The notes: generated by a model from the sequence alone, not told the origin. A stretch of DNA of 15,146 nucleotides from an uncultured Rhizobiaceae group bacterium (GCA_937944075.1 CALDZZ010000128.1:1-15146), one strand, 5' to 3'. Positions 6,784-14,376 are shown, counted from the stretch's first letter. Program-made: numbers and translations.

Positions 6784-8070
6784 ATGAGTAATGATAATAA
6801 TGCTGCCAAAATAAAGGCAAGCATCGACAATCTGGAAGTAATCAGCCGTTTTGCATTGGCAATTCTTGCGCTTGCAAGTGGTGTTTACACTTACCTCGGT
6901 GTTAGAAGCCTGCTTGATGGCTCTTCGACGCAAGTGTTTTTCGCAGCTATCGTATATTCCACAGCGGTTTCAGTCGCCATATATGCCTTCTGGACTTATT
7001 TGCTGAAATTTGTGCCCCTGATGCAGGATGGCTCAAGAAGGATGGCTCTGTTTGGCACAATGGCACTAGGCTCCTGCATGATCATTGCCATGTCATCGTG
7101 GTTGAACGCAGCAGCGCTTGCAGGCTCTGCGGCTACCGAACAGCATTTGTCCATTCAGCTTGAAGGCTACGTGGAAGATTTGGACAAGGCACATGCAAAC
7201 GCCCTTTCTGCCCAAAGCCTGCTACCGGATGTGATGCGTGCTTCTGAGCGCTTCAAACGGCTGGGACAAGAGGAACAAACGACTGGTGCGCTAACAGGCA
7301 CTTCCGGTTCAGGCTCTGTGGTTCAGCTACTTTCTCAAATGGGAAATCAGCTTGATGAACTGGCCGAAACCATTACTGCTTCAAAAACAACCTCTGCTGA
7401 GCTCTTTGCCGAAGGCCGCAAGCAGCTTGAAAACATGCGAACACTTGTTTCTGCACCAGGTGCCATTCAGCCTCGCGCTGATCAGTTTGGCAGTGAAGCA
7501 ATTGCCCTTGCCGGTGTTATCGCTTCTCTTCAGGAAACGTCCATTGCACCATCCGTGCGACGAGCTGCTGAAGACTTGTCGCTAGGATTTATTGCCCCTA
7601 TTGCTGATGGCGGTACGCAGGATCTGGCCACTCGGCAAAATACTGTCATTGAAAATGTAAAAGCCTCTGTTGAGGCTCAATCGACAGCCCTTGCCAAGGC
7701 TGCAGATGATATTCTGGCTGAACCGGCAGTCCCTTCCCGCCGTTTTGTTCCTCTTTCAAGTGCAGAAGCGGTTTTGCAATATGCAGGTGATTTTGTGCCA
7801 AGTTGGGCTGGTGCCATTTCAATTGATCTTTTACCGGCCATACTGGTTCTGATATTGTCGATTGCACATTCAGCTATCAGGCAGGAAAACGAAAAGCTTG
7901 ACCCGGCTGAGCAAATGTCGGCAGCTGACATGATGCGGGCTGTAAAATTACACAGTCAACTCACTTCAGAAGAACAAGCTGATATTCAAAATCACTCTAG
8001 TGGAAAAACCACGGTCTTACGTCCAATAGACAGTGAGCAGCGAAAACGGATTGAGGAAAGCCGTTCATGA
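6784..8070 (+). CDS. Four-helix membrane protein with long helical middle region, unknown function
   Basis: A 428-residue protein that I do not recognise. Three membrane helices lie near the N-terminus (about 21-43, 51-74, 87-113). Next comes a helix-rich region of about 225 residues (114-340) with many Ala, Gln, Glu and Leu, interrupted by a Gly/Ser/Thr link (168-178, GALTGTSGSGS). A fourth membrane helix covers about 341-365, and a charged tail ends in RKRIEESRS. With an even number of helices both ends should be on the same side, so the middle region faces the other side, probably the periplasm. The next gene starts inside the stop codon (ATGA), so the two are coupled. The partner is a membrane-anchored ClpP-fold protease, so this may be its scaffold or substrate receptor (inference). 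The Shine-Dalgarno sequence is weak. Confidence 0.8.
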   Translation: MSNDNNAAKIKASIDNLEVISRFALAILALASGVYTYLGVRSLLDGSSTQVFFAAIVYSTAVSVAIYAFWTYLLKFVPLMQDGSRRMALFGTMALGSCMIIAMSSWLNAAALAGSAATEQHLSIQLEGYVEDLDKAHANALSAQSLLPDVMRASERFKRLGQEEQTTGALTGTSGSGSVVQLLSQMGNQLDELAETITASKTTSAELFAEGRKQLENMRTLVSAPGAIQPRADQFGSEAIALAGVIASLQETSIAPSVRRAAEDLSLGFIAPIADGGTQDLATRQNTVIENVKASVEAQSTALAKAADDILAEPAVPSRRFVPLSSAEAVLQYAGDFVPSWAGAISIDLLPAILVLILSIAHSAIRQENEKLDPAEQMSAADMMRAVKLHSQLTSEEQADIQNHSSGKTTVLRPIDSEQRKRIEESRS

Positions 8071-8888
8071 CGCTTGAGCATTCTCAACACGGTAACGAAC
8101 AGACTGACAGCACTACAACCTTGAATAAACTGGGCGCCTGGCTAGATGATAATACGCTCATGAGAGGTGCGTTTTATGCGCTTGTAGCAGGCGTTGTCAT
8201 TACACTTATCCTTGATTACAGGGAAATGCTGAAATCAGATCAGGCGATTGCGCCCGTCGTTACACCGAGACGGGCAAATCCCGTTCTGCCGGCCTTCACT
8301 CCTCCTGCCTTACCCGGTAGCAATGAGCAGGAAACAAGGGAAAACCCTGTTCCAAATATCACAACTGATAGTGAGACACTTAATAATCCGATGACAATAG
8401 AGCTTGCCTCGGGTGGCGTTTTGAAAATGACCGGTTTTATAGATGTCGGCACAGCTGCCAAATTTGAACAGAAAATTGCAGATATTTCAGAGTACATCTC
8501 AGCCATAGAACTGAATTCTCCAGGGGGATCGGTTTTTGATGCGTTGGAAATTTCAAGCAAGATTCGTGAAATGGGCTGGACAACAACCGTTAAGGCAGGC
8601 GCCTTGTGCGCATCTTCCTGCCCGTTGGTTTTGTCAGGCGGCAAAATCCGAATTGCAGAAGAAGGTGCCGGAATTGGTGTGCATCAGTTTTTCTCATTTG
8701 GCGAAGACACTCGCACAGCCAGTGAAGCGATCTCCGGTACTCAGGCTACCACGGCAAGAATTACAAGACATTTGGAAACCATGGAGGTCGACTCGCAACT
8801 TTGGGTTCATGCGCTGGAAACGCCCCCACAAAAACTCTACTATTTTACGGCTGATGAGTTGAAGAAATACAAGCTGGTTTCACAGTAA
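8067..8888 (+). CDS. Membrane-anchored ClpP/SppA-fold serine protease-like protein
   Basis: A 273-residue protein with one N-terminal membrane helix (about 33-50), a Pro-rich linker (61-105) and a ClpP/crotonase-fold domain (108-273). ELNSPGGSVFDALEIS (148-163) matches the oxyanion-hole glycine motif of this fold. ALCASSCPLVLSGG (179-192) holds the presumed catalytic Ser183 (or Ser184). IGVHQF (203-208) holds His206, matching the IHQP histidine of ClpP at a comparable spacing. The end, FTADELKKYKLVSQ, resembles the last ClpP motif. The domain probably lies in the periplasm. Its role could be proteolysis of membrane or secreted proteins; related periplasmic ClpP-like proteins are mostly uncharacterised. 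GAGGA (8053-8057) and the 4-base overlap with the upstream gene support the start. The third catalytic residue could not be fixed by eye. Confidence 0.8.
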   Translation: MTLEHSQHGNEQTDSTTTLNKLGAWLDDNTLMRGAFYALVAGVVITLILDYREMLKSDQAIAPVVTPRRANPVLPAFTPPALPGSNEQETRENPVPNITTDSETLNNPMTIELASGGVLKMTGFIDVGTAAKFEQKIADISEYISAIELNSPGGSVFDALEISSKIREMGWTTTVKAGALCASSCPLVLSGGKIRIAEEGAGIGVHQFFSFGEDTRTASEAISGTQATTARITRHLETMEVDSQLWVHALETPPQKLYYFTADELKKYKLVSQ

Positions 8889-8890
8889 TT

Positions 8891-9343
8891 TCAAATCCAG
8901 CGCCTTACGCGCATCATATAATCACCGTATTCCTCGCCAAACTTTTCCAGCAGAATTTCTTCTTCTGGTATAATTTGAAGCATGGTCAGATACCACGCAA
9001 AACACGGAATGATGAGGAATGACAAGACGTTCCCCAGCCAAACAGCAAGGCCAGTAAGAATAATAGCCATTCCGAGATACATCGGGTTTCTGGTGTATTT
9101 GTAGAGGCCCGTAGTCACCAGACTTTCTGTATTCTGCGGACTGAACGGAGATACGGTTGTTTTGTTTCGTGCGAACAGTCCAACTGAAAACAAATCCATT
9201 GCAATACCCAACATGCAAATCAGGATTGCAATTGACTGTTGCAAGCCAAAGGAAAACCCGAATGCAGGGAATTGCTGGGAAATCAGCCACATCAAACCTG
9301 CGCATATAATGGCTTGCAACGGTGGTGGGATTAGAAGTTTCAT
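8891..9343 (-). CDS. Isoprenylcysteine carboxyl methyltransferase-like membrane protein
   Basis: A 150-residue integral membrane protein of the ICMT/phospholipid methyltransferase family. Hydrophobic segments occur at about 8-24, 36-56, 88-104 and 106-122. The family core is visible as LVTTGLYKYTRNPMYLG (75-91), in which the RNPMY motif binds SAM, followed by the C-terminal PEEEILLEKFGEEYGDYM (126-143). Bacterial members methylate lipids or unknown small acceptors in the inner membrane; true isoprenylated protein substrates are not expected. It begins five bases after the cckA stop codon on the same strand, so it is almost surely co-transcribed and probably coupled with cckA. It converges on the protease gene, with two bases between the stop codons. 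Confidence 0.82.
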   Translation of the reverse strand: MKLLIPPPLQAIICAGLMWLISQQFPAFGFSFGLQQSIAILICMLGIAMDLFSVGLFARNKTTVSPFSPQNTESLVTTGLYKYTRNPMYLGMAIILTGLAVWLGNVLSFLIIPCFAWYLTMLQIIPEEEILLEKFGEEYGDYMMRVRRWI

Positions 9344-9348
9344 TCAGC

Positions 9349-11943
9349 TTACTCTTCAAGCTTTTCTTTAACGGCAGTCGCAAGTTGCTTTAATGAATAG
9401 GGCTTTGGAAGGAAACCGAATTTACCCCGTTCCTGCTCTGGCAGGTTTTTGGCAAAGGCCTCTTCCGCATAACCTGAAACGAAAATAAACTTGAGATCCG
9501 GATGGGTCTTTCTTATTTCGGTCAGCAAGGTTGGGCCATCCATTTCTGGCATAACTACGTCAGAAACAATCAAATCGATTTCATCTCCATATTCTTCCAT
9601 GACTTCCAGTGCCTCAACACCATCCATGGCTTCATGTACTTCATAGCCACGAGAGATTAGTGCACGTTCCGCAAAGGCGCGAACAGCATCCTCATCTTCA
9701 ACCAGAAGAATAACCGAGTTGCCCGTCAAATCCTTGGCGGGTTCCTGAACAACTTGTAAGGCGGCATTTTCACTTTCCAGAATTTCTTCTTCTGTCTGTA
9801 TATGCCTAGGCAAGAAAACACGGAAGGTTGTTCCCTTGCCCAACTCACTGTCTGGATAAATGAAGCCGCCTGTCTGCTTTACGATACCGTATACAGTCGA
9901 AAGCCCAAGTCCTGTGCCCTTTCCTACTTCCTTGGTTGAAAAGAAAGGTTCAAAAATCTTGTCGAGCACTTCCTTGCTCATGCCAGTGCCTTCATCCTCA
10001 ACCTCGATCATGACATATTCACCCGGTTCAAGCTCGTGGTAGTTATGTTCACGTCTGCATGTTTCTTCATCAACGTTCGAGGTTCTAATTTTAAGCGGAC
10101 CTTCTCCACCCATCGCATCACGGGCATTCACCACCAGATTTACAATGACCTGCTCCAGTTGCGATACATCCGCCTTGATTGGCCAGAGATCCCGTCCATG
10201 CTTGATCTCGACCTGCACCTTGTCGCCACCCAGCCTGTCCAGCAACATGTTCAAATCAAACAGCACATCTGAAAGGTGCAAAACCTGGGGACGCAAGGTC
10301 TGTCTTCGGGAAAAGGCCAACAACTGTCTTACCAGACTGGCAGCACGGTTCGCGTTTTGCTTGATGTTCATGATGTCCTGAAACGAAGGATCTGACGGTT
10401 TGTGGTTGGTCAAAAGCAAATCAGAAAAACCGATGATTGCGGTAAGAACATTGTTGAAATCATGCGCAATCCCGCCAGCCAACTGACCTACAGCCTGCAT
10501 CTTCTGACCCTTGGCGAATTGATTTTCCAGTGCCCGTTGTTCAGTTGTTTCCATCGCATAGATGATAACGTGCTCATCATCACGGTTATCGAGCGCATCA
10601 TCACCGTCAACCTTTGCAACGTGGCTTACATAAAATCGCACGTGGCGTTCTTCATCCCCATTGATTGACAGGTCAATCGGGTTGATATCACTGCTGCCAC
10701 TCAACGCGTCATTGAAAATTTCACGTAGCTGGGAAGCATCTTCATCATTTACCATTTTGGTATAGTTCATGCCCCCTACACTGCCCTGGTTTTCAATGAC
10801 ATCCGTGAACATGCGCTGGAAAGGTGCATTCGTGCGTACGATTTCACCATGCTTGTTGACACCGGCAATGGCTACAGGTGTTGAATTGAAGAAGCGTGTA
10901 AAACGGATTTCAGCATCTCTAAGCGCTTCACTATCGCCTACGTCTGCAGAGCGATTGATGACAAGGGTCCGTGTTGCGCCTGGAGCGCCATCTCCAGATG
11001 ATGGTATCTTGTGATACAATCTGACAGGCAGGAGTTTACTGTCACTTCTCTTCATATCCAGATCAATAACAGCGGTTCTTTTGTTTGACGCTTCAGTATC
11101 GAGAGTGGAAAACAGAGCCATGTTGTCGCCTGAAATGACATCTTGCATGTTCAATTTACCAGGCTCAAATCTTGTCAGATCAATTCCAAGCCAGTCCGCA
11201 AGGGTCGCATTGATATAGAGCAAGTTGCCATTATCATCACTCGCCATAAAACCGGCCGGAGCATGATCCAGGTAATGAACCGCATCCTGTAATTCCTGGA
11301 AAGTGCTTTCCTGGTTCATGCGATCATCTGTGACATCCGTTACCTGCCAAACCGTTGCGGGCTTGTTGTCAATCGGATTAATCATGCCACGAGAGCGCAG
11401 TCTGAACCATTTACTGCTTTTGTCACTGTCTCTTAGGCCATTGTTTAATCGTACCTCTTCTATGCTGGCTACACCTTTCTTTGCAGCATTCGCCATTCTG
11501 TAAATTATTTCGTTTGCTTCCTGGCGTTTTGAAAATACGGCCTCGACACTGGCAATTTCAGCCTGCGATGTTGCGCCAAGCAAATCAGCATAAGCCTCAT
11601 TTGAATAAATGACACGACCATCAACATCCGAAACTACAACTGAAGAATCCATAGATCCTACAAGGTCTTTTGAGAAATCATCTATTCGCCTGGCGGAAGT
11701 GAGCTGAATAATTCCCAGCACCATGGCAAAAATGAAAAAGACACCTATGCTTGCAAAGATACCCAGAATTGCCAGAAACAATGGCTCGCCCAAACTTTCC
11801 GCGCCCAAATAGGCAAGTAAGGATACAACAACAACCAAAAATGCACCAAAAAGAAGAAAGCGCCCTGCTCCCCCGGATGATTTCACTTCGTTGATAACCG
11901 GCTTGCTTTTTGCTGAATATTGATCGGGTTCCTTGCGGACCAT
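9349..11943 (-). CDS. cckA: Hybrid sensor histidine kinase CckA, cell-cycle regulator
   Basis: With the start at 11943 this is an 864-residue hybrid kinase. It has two membrane helices (about 28-47 and 55-80) and three PAS-like domains (about 93-207, 217-335, 341-470). The dimerisation/phosphorylation motif GGIAHDFNNVLTAIIGFSDL carries His494. The ATPase domain has NLVVNARDAMGG, DEGTGM and GKGTGLGLSTVYGIV. The receiver domain (about 740-860) has phospho-acceptor Asp795 in SDVVMPEMDG and ends KPYSLKQLATAV. CckA passes phosphate through ChpT to CtrA (and CpdR), controlling cell-cycle and flagellar genes in alphaproteobacteria. The frame stays open to a TTG at 12117 with other ATGs at 12023 and 11997; the ATG at 11943 is preferred because the membrane helices then follow directly and an AGG lies 10 bases upstream. 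Confidence 0.93.
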   Translation of the reverse strand: MVRKEPDQYSAKSKPVINEVKSSGGAGRFLLFGAFLVVVVSLLAYLGAESLGEPLFLAILGIFASIGVFFIFAMVLGIIQLTSARRIDDFSKDLVGSMDSSVVVSDVDGRVIYSNEAYADLLGATSQAEIASVEAVFSKRQEANEIIYRMANAAKKGVASIEEVRLNNGLRDSDKSSKWFRLRSRGMINPIDNKPATVWQVTDVTDDRMNQESTFQELQDAVHYLDHAPAGFMASDDNGNLLYINATLADWLGIDLTRFEPGKLNMQDVISGDNMALFSTLDTEASNKRTAVIDLDMKRSDSKLLPVRLYHKIPSSGDGAPGATRTLVINRSADVGDSEALRDAEIRFTRFFNSTPVAIAGVNKHGEIVRTNAPFQRMFTDVIENQGSVGGMNYTKMVNDEDASQLREIFNDALSGSSDINPIDLSINGDEERHVRFYVSHVAKVDGDDALDNRDDEHVIIYAMETTEQRALENQFAKGQKMQAVGQLAGGIAHDFNNVLTAIIGFSDLLLTNHKPSDPSFQDIMNIKQNANRAASLVRQLLAFSRRQTLRPQVLHLSDVLFDLNMLLDRLGGDKVQVEIKHGRDLWPIKADVSQLEQVIVNLVVNARDAMGGEGPLKIRTSNVDEETCRREHNYHELEPGEYVMIEVEDEGTGMSKEVLDKIFEPFFSTKEVGKGTGLGLSTVYGIVKQTGGFIYPDSELGKGTTFRVFLPRHIQTEEEILESENAALQVVQEPAKDLTGNSVILLVEDEDAVRAFAERALISRGYEVHEAMDGVEALEVMEEYGDEIDLIVSDVVMPEMDGPTLLTEIRKTHPDLKFIFVSGYAEEAFAKNLPEQERGKFGFLPKPYSLKQLATAVKEKLEE

Positions 11944-12164
11944 GAACTTACTACCTACCAAATGACGATTCGTGGCTACGACACTACCAGTTTCCATACC
12001 ATGGAAGAACCCAAGTGCATCCATATTGATATAAAATCGTATTTCTGATATATTAAAACCCTGAACGAGGGACGTATTTGCTATCACACCAACATAGCGG
12101 CTGATTATTCTTACCAATAAATTTTAATGCGGCATGAGGCGTGGGCTTCAAAGGAGTATAGAGT
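11944..12164. promoter_or_regulatory. Divergent region between cckA and the FliO-domain gene
   Basis: If cckA starts at 11943, these 221 bases hold both promoters. The cckA side has AT-rich runs (TTTTAATATATC at about 12048-12059), and the other side has TTGCTA near 12078 with GATTATTC downstream, neither convincing. No CtrA box of the form TTAA-N7-TTAA is seen. The reading frame of cckA stays open through most of this stretch, so a longer CckA cannot be excluded. Confidence 0.35.
12151..12156 (+). promoter_or_regulatory. Ribosome binding site of the FliO-domain gene
   Basis: AAGGAG eight bases before the ATG at 12165 is a strong Shine-Dalgarno sequence and fixes that start. Confidence 0.75.
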
Positions 12165-13112
12165 ATGGAGTGGTTAAATAATTTAACTGGCGGGGAAAAC
12201 GGGTCTGCAATCAATTTGCTGATCATTACACTGGCAATCTTTTTGCTAGTCATAATTATAGGTTGGATTTTCAGAAAATTGAGTGGCTCTGCAGCAAAGA
12301 AAGCCATGAGAAGTCGCGTGCCCAGACTGTCCATTACTGATACAACAAAAATCGATGAAAAACGTTGGCTTGTGATGGTCAGAAGAGACAACATCGAGCA
12401 TCTCATCCTTATCGGTGGCTCAAATGATGTGGTCGTAGAGACCAACATAGTTCGTGCGAAGGTGCCACAAAACCCTGCAGTTACCGCACAAACGCAGACC
12501 CAAGCAGTTGCCCCGACCCCGACCAAAGATATTGCGCCACAGGAAGAAGCAAAGACTACCGGCGTTAAGGATGCAGTTGCAAAGCCGGAACAAGAAAGTT
12601 CACTTGCTGCGCCTGTAGCAGGCGTTGCTGCATTAGGTGCCGCAGGTCTTTCATCCGTCAAGGCGGCAGCATCCAATGTTACAGAAACGGTTACTGATAC
12701 AGTAACTGATACTGCCTCTAAAGCTACTGATAGTGTAACTAGCGCAGTATCGGCAACTGCAGATGCGGTTAGTGAAACGGCAAGCGATGCAACTTCCGCA
12801 GTTGGCGATACAATCAGCAAGGGTGCAGAAGCCATTACTGAAACAGCTTCAAATACAGTTGAGACAGTTTCAGATGCAGTTCAAACAGAAACGTCTGATG
12901 TCAGTGAAGCTGCTAAAGAAGTGGCTGATATTGAGTTGGAAAGTCAGATTTCAGCTCAGCTGGATGATGCGCTATCTGTTGAGGAACTACAGATTGATAC
13001 CACTGAACTTTCTGATACCCTTACTGACGAAGCTCAGCCAGCCAATAATGAAGATGATGAAATGCAACGCCTTCTGGATGAGCTTTCAAGCGAAATGAAA
13101 GAGCCCGCCTGA
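12165..13112 (+). CDS. FliO-domain membrane protein with hendecad-repeat tail
   Basis: A 315-residue protein in three parts. Residues about 17-40 form a membrane helix. Residues about 58-103 form a FliO-like domain: SRVPRLSI, then KRWLVMVRRDNIEHLILIGG and NDVVVETNI, matching the FliO/MopB pattern of LVLVRRD-EHLLLIGG. The remaining 210 residues are low-complexity: a Pro/Gln/Thr linker, an Ala-rich stretch, then eight consecutive 11-residue repeats (172-259) and an acidic C-terminus ending EMQRLLDELSSEMKEPA. FliO helps assemble the FliPQR core of the flagellar export gate. This protein is much longer than typical FliO, and no other flagellar gene is nearby, so a flagellar role is not proven. 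FliO-like genes next to cckA are, to my knowledge, a recurrent arrangement in Rhizobiales. Confidence 0.8.
   Translation: MEWLNNLTGGENGSAINLLIITLAIFLLVIIIGWIFRKLSGSAAKKAMRSRVPRLSITDTTKIDEKRWLVMVRRDNIEHLILIGGSNDVVVETNIVRAKVPQNPAVTAQTQTQAVAPTPTKDIAPQEEAKTTGVKDAVAKPEQESSLAAPVAGVAALGAAGLSSVKAAASNVTETVTDTVTDTASKATDSVTSAVSATADAVSETASDATSAVGDTISKGAEAITETASNTVETVSDAVQTETSDVSEAAKEVADIELESQISAQLDDALSVEELQIDTTELSDTLTDEAQPANNEDDEMQRLLDELSSEMKEPA
12678..12941 (+). repeat. Eight tandem 33-bp (11-residue) coding repeats
   Basis: Reading from residue 172 in units of eleven gives VTETVTDTVTD, TASKATDSVTS, AVSATADAVSE, TASDATSAVGD, TISKGAEAITE, TASNTVETVSD, AVQTETSDVSE and AAKEVADIELE. Most units start Thr/Ala-Ala/Val-Ser, nearly all have a hydrophobic residue at position 9, and seven of eight end in Asp or Glu. 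The period suits an 11/3 amphipathic helix like those of late-embryogenesis-abundant, apolipoprotein and synuclein-type proteins. The DNA copies have diverged, with only short exact repeats such as ACTGATAC. Confidence 0.8.
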
Positions 13113-13139
13113 TCAAGGTGTTTTTTCTTACAATAAAAC

Positions 13140-13166
13140 AAAAAACCGCCATGAGGCGGTTTTTTT
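13140..13166. terminator. Bidirectional intrinsic terminator
   Basis: ACCGCC (13145-13150), loop ATGA and GGCGGT (13155-13160) form a 6-bp GC-rich stem, with six As before it and seven Ts at its end, so it works on both strands. It lies 27 bases after the FliO-domain gene stop and about 40 bases after the stop of the convergent dksA-type gene. Confidence 0.88.
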
Positions 13167-13207
13167 ATGCTTATTTATATCTAATATATGACAGGCTAAG
13201 ATTATGC

Positions 13208-13627
13208 CTAATCGTCCCTGTAAACTTTTTCACGTCGTTCGTGGGCTTCCTGCGCTTCAATAGACAAGGTTGCAATCGGTCTGGCATCCAGTCTTTTGAG
13301 GCTGATTGGTTCACCGGTATGCTCACAATAGCCATAAGAACCATCTTCTATGCGCTTCAATGCTGCATCTATCTTTTTGACCAGTTTTCTTTGGCGGTCT
13401 CTGGCTCTCAACTCAATGGAACGATCTGTCTCGGAAGATGCCCGATCTGCCGCATCCGGCATTTTATCGCTTTCACCCTGGAGTGATTCTATTGTTGATT
13501 TTGATTCACGAAGAATGTCAGCTTTCCAGTTTTCCAGCTTTTGTTTGAAATAGGCTTTTTGCATTTCGCCCATAAATGGTTCATCTTCGCTTGGAAGATA
13601 ATCAATATCGAGTTGTACGATACCCAT
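13208..13627 (-). CDS. dksA: DksA/TraR family RNA polymerase-binding transcription factor with degenerate zinc finger
   Basis: A 139-residue protein of DksA length. It has a helical N-terminus, a coiled-coil (about 30-95) whose tip carries the DxxDxA motif as DAADRA (58-63), and a C-terminal globular region, YGYCEHTGEPISLKRLDARP (98-117) and TLSIEAQEAHE, ending EKVYRDD. DksA enters the secondary channel of RNA polymerase and, with ppGpp, changes initiation at rRNA and amino-acid promoters. The tip acidic residues needed for this are kept. The C4 zinc finger is not: only Cys101 remains, the other three positions being Thr104, Ser122 and Ala125 (CxxT-x17-SxxA). Zinc-independent DksA forms are known in alphaproteobacteria and in Pseudomonas. 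A strong Shine-Dalgarno sequence, AGGAGG, and a good promoter precede it. Confidence 0.9.
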   Translation of the reverse strand: MGIVQLDIDYLPSEDEPFMGEMQKAYFKQKLENWKADILRESKSTIESLQGESDKMPDAADRASSETDRSIELRARDRQRKLVKKIDAALKRIEDGSYGYCEHTGEPISLKRLDARPIATLSIEAQEAHERREKVYRDD

Positions 13628-13634
13628 TCGTTAA

Positions 13635-13640
13635 CCTCCT
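13635..13640 (-). promoter_or_regulatory. Strong ribosome binding site of dksA
   Basis: AGGAGG on the minus strand, seven bases before the ATG at 13627, is the best Shine-Dalgarno sequence in the window and fixes this start. Confidence 0.85.
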
Positions 13641-13688
13641 AAAACTTCACCAAAACTTTCAGTGTTGTATTGCCTTACCCTTGGGCGG

Positions 13689-13717
13689 TATATAAACCGT
13701 GACTTCAGAACACTCAA
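13689..13717 (-). promoter_or_regulatory. Near-consensus housekeeping promoter of dksA
   Basis: On the minus strand TTGAGT (plus 13712-13717) is separated by exactly 17 bases from TATATA (plus 13689-13694). Transcription would start near 13681, giving a leader of about 55 bases. A C before the TTGAGT makes CTTGAG, close to the rhizobial CTTGAC-N17-CTATAT type. Confidence 0.7.
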
Positions 13718-13792
13718 GGTAAAAAATCCGCTCACTACAAAAGTTTATCGTTTGATGGATGATCGTGAGAGGCTGAATTGAATGGAACCTAC

Positions 13793-14302
13793 ATGCTACG
13801 CCTTTACATTATGCGACACGCCAAATCTTCATGGGCAATTCCCGGCGCTCGGGATTTTGACAGGGAATTGAATGAAAAAGGCCTGGAGGATCTTAAAAAG
13901 ATCTCCAAACATATCAAAAAACACAATATTTCTCCTGATTTGGTGCTTTGTTCAAGCGCAACAAGGACAAGACAAACCCTGGATTCTGTCGTTGATGCCT
14001 TCGAAAAAACACCGGAAATCAGCTATACAGAAAAACTGTATTCAAGCGGATTATCAGAATATATAGAGATCATTAATTCAGTGAATAATGCAAATTCGAT
14101 CATGATTATTGGTCATAATCCAATGTGCGGCTCCCTTGCCACCTCCCTACCTGGCAGTGGTGAAGCCGAGCAAATTGAAAAAATTGCCTATCGATATCCA
14201 ACAGCTGCACTGACAACAATTGATTTTGAGACTGAGAACTGGTCGACCATTACAAAAGGCAACGGGATTTTACAAAATTCTCTTTTCCCTTCAGAAATTT
14301 AA
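13793..14302 (+). CDS. SixA-type phosphohistidine phosphatase, histidine phosphatase superfamily
   Basis: A 169-residue single-domain protein starting MLRLYIMRHAKSSW. His9 of the RHAK motif is the residue that is transiently phosphorylated in this superfamily, and IGHNPM (107-111) supplies the second catalytic His108. DFDRELNEKGLEDL (21-34) and SSATRTRQTLDS (54-65) are typical of SixA. E. coli SixA removes phosphate from histidine phosphotransfer domains and from the nitrogen PTS protein NPr, so targets in a phosphorelay are possible, but nothing here names one. The ATG at 13793 has GGA six bases upstream and puts the motif at the expected distance from the N-terminus; an in-frame TTG at 13778 is less likely. 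It is divergent from dksA. Confidence 0.87.
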   Translation: MLRLYIMRHAKSSWAIPGARDFDRELNEKGLEDLKKISKHIKKHNISPDLVLCSSATRTRQTLDSVVDAFEKTPEISYTEKLYSSGLSEYIEIINSVNNANSIMIIGHNPMCGSLATSLPGSGEAEQIEKIAYRYPTAALTTIDFETENWSTITKGNGILQNSLFPSEI

Positions 14303-14376
14303 AAAACAGCATATTCAATGAACGGTTGATTAACCATTTCAGGTGATATTCAGGCATCGGAAATAAGGATCAGGTT

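Noticed and set aside
12053..12835. Long minus-strand open frame opposite the FliO-domain gene
   Set aside because: It is rich in Val/Ser/Ala only because it mirrors the repeat tail, spans the divergent promoter, has no ribosome site, and the plus-strand gene has a strong Shine-Dalgarno sequence and a recognisable domain.
12678..12941. CRISPR-like or satellite repeat array
   Set aside because: The DNA copies are too diverged and lack spacers; the periodicity is in the protein and is in frame throughout.
14318..14336. Hairpin GGTT-GATT-AACC after the SixA-type gene as a terminator
   Set aside because: The stem is only four base pairs and no T run follows.
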